From the NCBI RefSeq assembly GCF_014648495.1, contig NZ_BMRF01000023.1, positions 1-64,000 on the forward strand: a stretch of 64,000 nt of DNA, written 5' to 3'. Below, one piece after another: positions 59,319-64,000 of the stretch. The notes under the pieces are model-generated. The model was given only the letters and a program-made list of their open reading frames with translations. It had not been told where the DNA came from and made no database searches. Both the position numbers and the translations under genes were made by a program. Every line of letters starts with the position of its first letter. The first letter of the stretch is position 1. The DNA comes from Actinomadura cremea (GTDB lineage Bacteria > Actinomycetota > Actinomycetes > Streptosporangiales > Streptosporangiaceae).

Positions 59319-62103
59319 CGGACGAGTAGGCGACGACGCCGCGGCGCATCGTGTCCATCGCGCGCCGGGCCGTCTTGCGGACGTGCCCGTTCGCGGGGGA
59401 CGCGTCGGCGACCTGCCCGAGCAGGTCGAGCAGCTGCTTGACGGCGCGGACGAAGTCGCCCGCGGTCATGTCGCTCGCGAGCAGGACCTCGTCGAGGTCG
59501 TCGCCCTTGGCCCACCGGTACGCGGTCCACGCGAACCCGAGGTCGGGCTCCCGCAGGAACGACACGCGGTTGTCGCGTTCGACGGCGTCCAGCTCGCCCC
59601 ACAGCCGCACCATCGCGGTGAGGGCGTCCTCCGCCCGCCCGGACGGGGCGCGGTGCGGCCCGGCGTCGTCGTCGCGCCGCGACTCGTACACCAGCGCCGA
59701 CACGCACGCGGCGAGCTCGGCGTGGTCGAGCCCGTCCCACAGGCCCTCGCGGAGGCTCTCGGCGGTGAGCAGGTCGAGCTCGTTGTAGATGCGGCCGAGG
59801 CGGCGGCCCTCCTCGGTGACCTCGCCGCCCGACAGGTACCCGAGCTGCTCCAGGACGGCGCACACCCGGTCGAAGGTGCGGGCGATGACCTGGGAGCGGC
59901 CCTCGACGCGGCGCCGCAGCTGCGCGGTCTCGCGGTCGAGGCGGTGGTACCGCTCGGCCCAGCGGGCGTGCTGCTCGCGCTCGTCGCAGCCGTGCACGGG
60001 GTGGCGGCGCAGGTCGGCGCGCAGCGCGGCGATCTCGGCGTCGTCGGCGGCGGCGGAGTCGCCGCGGGACCGCTTGCGTTCGCGAGCGTCGTCGGGGACC
60101 TTGTTGCGCAGGGTGGCGGCGAGGTCGCGGCGGTCCTGCGGGTTGCGGGGGCTGAACGACTTGGGGATGCGGAGCCGCTCGACGGGTTCGACGGCGCGGG
60201 GGAAGTCCTGGATCGACAGCCGCTGCACCGACCGGTTGACCGTGAGCACCAGCGGCGCGGGCCCGTCCGAGCGGCGGCCGAGGCCGGGGTCGAGGACGAC
60301 GGCGAGGCCGGAGCGGCGCCCGGACGGCACCAGGATCACGTCGCCGGGCCGCAGCCGTTCGAGGGACTTGGCGGCCTCGGCGCGGCGCGACAGCGACCGT
60401 TCCCGCGACAGCTGCGCCTCCCGGTCCGACAGCCGCCGCCGCATCGCCGCGTACTCCATGAAGTCGCCGAGATGGCACCGCGCGGCCTCGGCGTACCCGG
60501 CGAGGGCCTCCTCGTTCTTGTGGACCTGCCGGGCCAGCCCGACGACGGCGCGGTCGGCCTGGAACTGCGCGAACGACTCCTCGAGCAGGGTGCGGGCCCG
60601 TTCGATGCCGACGGCGCCGACGAGGTTGACCGCCATGTTGTAGGACGGGCGGAAGCTGGAGTTCAGCGGGTAGGTGCGGGCCCCGGCCAGGCCCGCGACC
60701 GACGCCGGGTCGACGCTGGGCGCCCACACCACGACGGCGTGCCCCTCGACGTCGATGCCGCGCCGCCCGGCGCGTCCGGTGAGCTGGGTGAACTCGCCGG
60801 GGGTGAGGTCGACGTGCGCCTCCCCGTTCCACTTGTCGAGCTTCTCGATCACGACGGTGCGGGCGGGCATGTTGATGCCGAGCGCGAGCGTCTCGGTCGC
60901 GAACACCGCCTTGATCACCCCGCGGGTGAACATCTCCTCCACGATCTCCTTGAACGTGGGCAGCATCCCGGCGTGGTGGGCGGCCACGCCCCGCTCCAGC
61001 GCGGCGAGGAAGTCGTCGTAGCCGAGGACCCGCAGGTCGGCCGGGGGGATGTCGGCGGTGCGCAGTTCGGCGTGCGCGCGGATCTCCTCCGACTCCTCCT
61101 TGGAGGTCAGCCGGATCCCGGCGGCCAGGCACTGCTGGACGGCGGCGTCGCAGCCGGCGCGGGAGAAGATGAACGTGATCGCCGGGAGCAGCCCGGCCCG
61201 GTCGAGCCGCTCGATCACGTCGGGCCGGGCCGGGGGCCGGTACCGCTGCGGGCGGGGCGCGCGGCGCCGTCCGGTGCGGCGCCCCTGGTTGACCTTGGCG
61301 CGGCGCACCTCCTCGACCGCCATCCGGGTCAGCCGGGGGTTGAGGCGGGCCTGCCGGTTGTCGCCCTTGCCGGTGTCGACGAACAGGTCGTGCAGGTGGG
61401 TCCCGACGAGCATGTGCTGGAACAGCGGAACGGGCCGGTGCTCGTCCACGACGACGGTGGTGTCGCCGCGGACGGCGTGCAGCCACTCGCCGAACTCCTC
61501 GGCGTTGCTGACGGTCGCCGACAGCGCCACGATCCGCACCGAGTCGGGGACGTGGATGATCACTTCTTCCCAGACGGCGCCGCGGAACCGGTCGGCGAGG
61601 TAGTGCACCTCGTCCATCACGACGTACGCGAGCCCGGCGAGGGTCGGGGACTGCGCGTACAGCATGTTGCGCAGCACCTCGGTGGTCATCACCACGATCG
61701 GCGCCTCGCCGTTGACGCTGTTGTCGCCGGTGAGCAGCCCGACCTTCTCGGCCCCGTAGCGGCGGACGAGGTCGGCGTACTTCTGGTTCGACAGCGCCTT
61801 GATCGGCGTGGTGTAGAAGCATTTGGCGCCGCCGGTCAGCGCCAGGTGGACGGCGAACTCCCCGACGACGGTCTTGCCGGAGCCGGTGGGCGCCGCGACG
61901 AGGACGCCGCTGCCGCCCTCCAGCGCCTCGCACGCCCGCAACTGGAAGGCGTCCAGCTCGAAGTCGTACAGGGTGCGGAAGTCCAGCAGGGCGGGGCCGT
62001 TCCCGGCGGTGCGCCTGCGGTAGGCCGCGTACCGGGAGGCCGGGGAGTTCCCGGTCTCCGCCTCGGTCCGCCGCCCGGTCGACGTGGTGTCGGGGGAGGT
62101 CAT
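59311..62103 (-). CDS. helY: DEAD/DEAH-box helicase HelY (Ski2/Mtr4-like)
   Basis: This 930-residue superfamily 2 helicase has motif I APTGSGKT (about 74-81), TPIKALSNQK (Ia), DEVH (motif II), SAT (III), HHAGMLPTFKE, and TGRAGRRG (motif VI), followed by the DSHCT-type C-terminal domain (about 750-925). Homologues process or unwind RNA. In M. tuberculosis helY is next to tatC, tatA and pafBC, and the same order occurs here. ATG 62103 is chosen by homology and length. Confidence 0.93.
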   Translation of the reverse strand: MTSPDTTSTGRRTEAETGNSPASRYAAYRRRTAGNGPALLDFRTLYDFELDAFQLRACEALEGGSGVLVAAPTGSGKTVVGEFAVHLALTGGAKCFYTTPIKALSNQKYADLVRRYGAEKVGLLTGDNSVNGEAPIVVMTTEVLRNMLYAQSPTLAGLAYVVMDEVHYLADRFRGAVWEEVIIHVPDSVRIVALSATVSNAEEFGEWLHAVRGDTTVVVDEHRPVPLFQHMLVGTHLHDLFVDTGKGDNRQARLNPRLTRMAVEEVRRAKVNQGRRTGRRRAPRPQRYRPPARPDVIERLDRAGLLPAITFIFSRAGCDAAVQQCLAAGIRLTSKEESEEIRAHAELRTADIPPADLRVLGYDDFLAALERGVAAHHAGMLPTFKEIVEEMFTRGVIKAVFATETLALGINMPARTVVIEKLDKWNGEAHVDLTPGEFTQLTGRAGRRGIDVEGHAVVVWAPSVDPASVAGLAGARTYPLNSSFRPSYNMAVNLVGAVGIERARTLLEESFAQFQADRAVVGLARQVHKNEEALAGYAEAARCHLGDFMEYAAMRRRLSDREAQLSRERSLSRRAEAAKSLERLRPGDVILVPSGRRSGLAVVLDPGLGRRSDGPAPLVLTVNRSVQRLSIQDFPRAVEPVERLRIPKSFSPRNPQDRRDLAATLRNKVPDDARERKRSRGDSAAADDAEIAALRADLRRHPVHGCDEREQHARWAERYHRLDRETAQLRRRVEGRSQVIARTFDRVCAVLEQLGYLSGGEVTEEGRRLGRIYNELDLLTAESLREGLWDGLDHAELAACVSALVYESRRDDDAGPHRAPSGRAEDALTAMVRLWGELDAVERDNRVSFLREPDLGFAWTAYRWAKGDDLDEVLLASDMTAGDFVRAVKQLLDLLGQVADASPANGHVRKTARRAMDTMRRGVVAYSSVT

Positions 62104-62227
62104 GTCCTCGAGCCTACGGTTTCGACCGGCCCGATTCCCAATCCATAACGAACCGGATTCCGGCGGGTCGCGGTGGAGGGGCCGCGGCGGCGCCGCGCCC
62201 GGCGTCGCGCCGGGGCGGGGCCGGTCG

Positions 62228-63097
62228 TCAGCGGGACCGCCCGCCGCCCTTCTCCAGTTCGGCGTCGATGGCCTCGAGGTCGAGCGGGGACGCCTCGTCG
62301 TCGGACAGCTCCGCGTACGGGTCGGCGCGCCCGGTGAGCCGCCGGTCGTGCACGTACGCGATCAGCTCGGCGACCTCGAACAGCACGATCGTGGGGAGGG
62401 CCAGGGCGAGCATGGTGAAGGGGTCCTGGCTGGGGGTGGCGATCGCGGCGAACACGAACACGCCGAACCACAGCATCCGGCGGGACTTGCGGATCCGCTC
62501 GTGGGTGAGCACGCCCGCCATGTTCAGGATCACCACGAACAGCGGCAGCTCGAACGTCAGCCCGAAGATGAACAGCATCGCCTGGGCGTAGCTCAGGTAG
62601 TCCTGCACGCCGACGAGGACGGTCGTGTCGCCCGGAGCGAGGCCGATGAAGATCTCCAGGCCCTTGTCCATCGTCAGGTAGGCCAGGTAGCCGCCGGCGA
62701 CGAACAGCGGCACGGCCGCCGCCATGAACGTGTACGTCCAGCGCTTCTCCCGGCCGTACAGGCCGGGCGCGACGAACGCCCACAGCTGGTACAGCCAGAC
62801 CGGCGACGACAGCACCGCACCGATGATCAGCGCGACCTTCAGGTGCACGAAGAACCCGTCGAAGATGCCGTGCACGACCAGGTCGCACTTGCCTTCGAGG
62901 CAGTGCTCCGCCGGGATCCGCGTGTAGGGCTGCTTCAGCCAGTCCCAGATCGGGTCGAAGAAGATCCAGCCGATGATCGCGCCGACCAGCAGGCCCAGGA
63001 TCGCCTTGACCAACCGGTTCCGCAGCTCACGGAGATGCTCCAGGAGGGGCATGCGGCCGTCGGCGGATACGGTGCCGCGCCTGCTCAGCTTCATCAT
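62228..63097 (-). CDS. tatC: Sec-independent protein translocase TatC
   Basis: TatC is the receptor for twin-arginine signal peptides. The 289-residue membrane protein has the family start MPLLEHLRELRNRLVKA (about 16-32), six membrane segments and the conserved FxxGxxFELPL region (FIFGLTFELPLFVV) and ATPSQDPF. Tail residues about 250-289 are acidic. It follows tatA on the same strand; TatB must be encoded elsewhere. Start is ATG 63097 (63094 equally possible). Confidence 0.95.
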   Translation of the reverse strand: MMKLSRRGTVSADGRMPLLEHLRELRNRLVKAILGLLVGAIIGWIFFDPIWDWLKQPYTRIPAEHCLEGKCDLVVHGIFDGFFVHLKVALIIGAVLSSPVWLYQLWAFVAPGLYGREKRWTYTFMAAAVPLFVAGGYLAYLTMDKGLEIFIGLAPGDTTVLVGVQDYLSYAQAMLFIFGLTFELPLFVVILNMAGVLTHERIRKSRRMLWFGVFVFAAIATPSQDPFTMLALALPTIVLFEVAELIAYVHDRRLTGRADPYAELSDDEASPLDLEAIDAELEKGGGRSR

Positions 63098-63201
63098 CGG
63101 CTTTCGGGCTCGAGTCGGGTCCGGGGGTCGATGCGGCGGCCCTCGGCACGAGGGCGGTGACCACCGCGGGAGGGCGGCGGCGCGCCGGCCGCCGCGCGGG
63201 A

Positions 63202-63546
63202 TCAGCCCTTGCGCATCTGGCCCGGGTCCGACACCGGGACGCCCTGGAGCGGCTCACCGGAGGAGATCGCCTGCCGGCCGCGCCCGCCCTGCGCGTTCTG
63301 CCCGCCGGACGCGTCCGCGGCGGGGGCCTGCTGGGACGCCTGCGCCGCGCCGCCGGTGTCGCGGCCGGTGTCGCGGCCGGTGTCGCGGCCCTCGTCGTCG
63401 TCCTCGTGCAGGCCCTTGGTCTCGGCCTTCAGAATCCGGGCGGACTTGCCCAGCGACCGGGCGAGCTGCGGCAGCTTCGCCGACCCGAACAGCAGCAGCA
63501 CCACCGCCAGAATGATCAGAATTTCGGTCGTGCCAAGTCCAGCCAT
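63202..63546 (-). CDS. tatA: twin-arginine translocase subunit TatA
   Basis: This 114-residue protein has the TatA pattern: one N-terminal membrane helix (GTTEILIILAVVLLLFGSAKL), the FGSAKLPQLARSLGKS amphipathic helix and a charged tail. The tail contains three tandem RDTG repeats and is longer than usual (about 60 extra residues). It forms the protein-conducting pore with TatC. ATG 63546 is used. Confidence 0.94.
   Translation of the reverse strand: MAGLGTTEILIILAVVLLLFGSAKLPQLARSLGKSARILKAETKGLHEDDDEGRDTGRDTGRDTGGAAQASQQAPAADASGGQNAQGGRGRQAISSGEPLQGVPVSDPGQMRKG
63353..63388. repeat. 12-bp tandem repeat inside tatA, three copies
   Basis: CCGGTGTCGCGG is repeated three times without change, encoding RDTG repeats in the TatA tail. 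In-frame units suggest recent slippage. Confidence 0.85.
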
Positions 63547-63571
63547 GACAAATCCTCTTCAGCAGGGGTCC

Positions 63572-63802
63572 TCACGACGATCGTACGCCGTCTTCGCGCG
63601 CTTGTGGCGCCCGAGATCCCTCGAGTCGAGAGAGTTCATCCCGCAGCGCCGACTGTTTCGGCGCCAGCCGCGATCTTGTGCGCTCGAGTTCACGTCCGAA
63701 CCGCCGCACGCCCAGATACACCTTGAACGCGCAGTAGGCGAGCACGGCCAAGCCGACGAAGCCCGCCGTCACCGAAACCGCTACCCACGCCACGTCCGCC
63801 AC
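63572..63802 (-). CDS. small single-span membrane protein
   Basis: This protein of about 76 residues has one N-terminal membrane helix (VAVSVTAGFVGLAVLAYCAFKVYLGV) and a charged helical tail (RRFGRELERTRSRLAPKQSALRDELSRL). It lies 25 bases upstream of tatA on the same strand. I used GTG 63802, preceded by GGGGA; ATG 63832 would add ten residues. The function is unknown, and its position suggests a Tat-linked or simply co-transcribed gene. Confidence 0.6.
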   Translation of the reverse strand: MADVAWVAVSVTAGFVGLAVLAYCAFKVYLGVRRFGRELERTRSRLAPKQSALRDELSRLEGSRAPQAREDGVRSS

Positions 63803-63902
63803 CGTAGCCGATCCCCGGGGCGGCGTCAGCATCGGGACGGCGTCCGCCCGCCGCCCACCAAGGCGCCCCGAGGGGCTTCGGCGGCCCCGGAGGCGGGGCC
63901 GG

Positions 63903-64000
63903 TCAGCCCAGCCCGTACCGGGCGAGGGCGCGGACGGCGTCGTCGCGGACGCCGTCGGCGACCGACGCGGGCGCCACGATCCGCCCCTGGTCGCCCAGGC
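63903..64000 (-). CDS. WYL-domain regulator PafC-like, C-terminal end
   Basis: The last 98 bases encode, on the minus strand, a C-terminus reading LGDQGRIVAPASVADGVRDD then AVRALARYGLG and stop. This is the typical end of WYL-domain proteins of the PafB/PafC type (VAPASxxxxVRxxAxxALxxYG). The place, next to tatA-tatC-helY, agrees with the conserved pafBC-tatAC-helY order of mycobacteria. The bulk of the gene is outside the window, so the call rests on the tail and synteny. Confidence 0.6.
   Translation of the reverse strand, partial: LGDQGRIVAPASVADGVRDDAVRALARYGLG

Overview
The window is chromosomal DNA from a very GC-rich, F420-using, spore-forming-type actinomycete. Markers are RbpA, a DUF574 methyltransferase, SpoIIE-type phosphatases, a TatA/TatC-HelY block, mycobacterial-style Ppm1 and Lnt, abundant GTG starts and 4-nt ATGA/GTGA overlaps. 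The gene content fits Thermomonosporaceae (Actinomadura-like), but the genus is an inference. I saw no tRNA, rRNA, insertion sequence, phage or CRISPR. The window looks like stable chromosome with modular accessory functions.

Layout. 1-3.6 kb: YciI-like fragment, EF-hand protein, glycerophosphodiesterase, orphan Phd/YefM antitoxin divergent from a two-gene clpP operon, and rbpA behind a sigma-R type promoter. 3.6-8.8 kb: two-component system divergent from a three-gene ABC-2 exporter, one permease of which carries a DUF1349-like external domain. 8.8-12.2 kb: fxsA, ppm1 and lnt (lipoprotein and glycolipid assembly). 12.8-24.1 kb: genes of the B12-dependent lysine fermentation pathway in two blocks (kamD-kamE-kal, and divergent kdd/kamA). 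These blocks are separated by a DUF4239 protein, a Pro-rich surface protein, a DUF574 methyltransferase, a PAS/GAF-SpoIIE phosphatase and a DUF2252 protein. 24.1-34.5 kb: P450, DUF3616, acyl-CoA dehydrogenase behind a palindromic operator, a three-part propeller/TPR protein, DUF1707-FHA, Cds1-like cysteine desulfhydrase, an F420-type oxidoreductase, Lrp/AsnC and LacI regulators. 34.5-41.1 kb: a sugar ABC importer (binding lipoprotein, two permeases, own ATPase) facing a second MsiK-like ATPase, with LacI-type operators. 41.4-45.8 kb: M24 peptidase, SpoIIE phosphatase, stand-alone 5'-3' exonuclease, Crp/Fnr regulator. 45.8-53.1 kb: nitrite reductase nirB with a NirB-like flavoprotein, a small conserved protein, PucR regulator, Sir2 deacetylase. 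53.1-64 kb: fused FAD/Fe-S dehydrogenase, second ABC-2 exporter, MpaB-family oxygenase, helY, tatC, tatA, a small membrane protein and the end of a PafC-like gene.

How it works together. The most striking content is the lysine route. KamA would make beta-lysine, KamDE 3,5-diaminohexanoate, Kdd the keto acid, and Kal crotonyl-CoA. Only the cleavage enzyme (Kce) is not in the window. This is a pathway best known from anaerobes, sitting in what appears to be an aerobic soil actinomycete. Other points of interest are a MalF-P2-like Ig insertion in the sugar permease, a ClpP paralogue whose catalytic Asp position holds Glu, a TGTACA operator beside the orphan antitoxin, and a recurring TTTAC-N3-GTA motif at five places.
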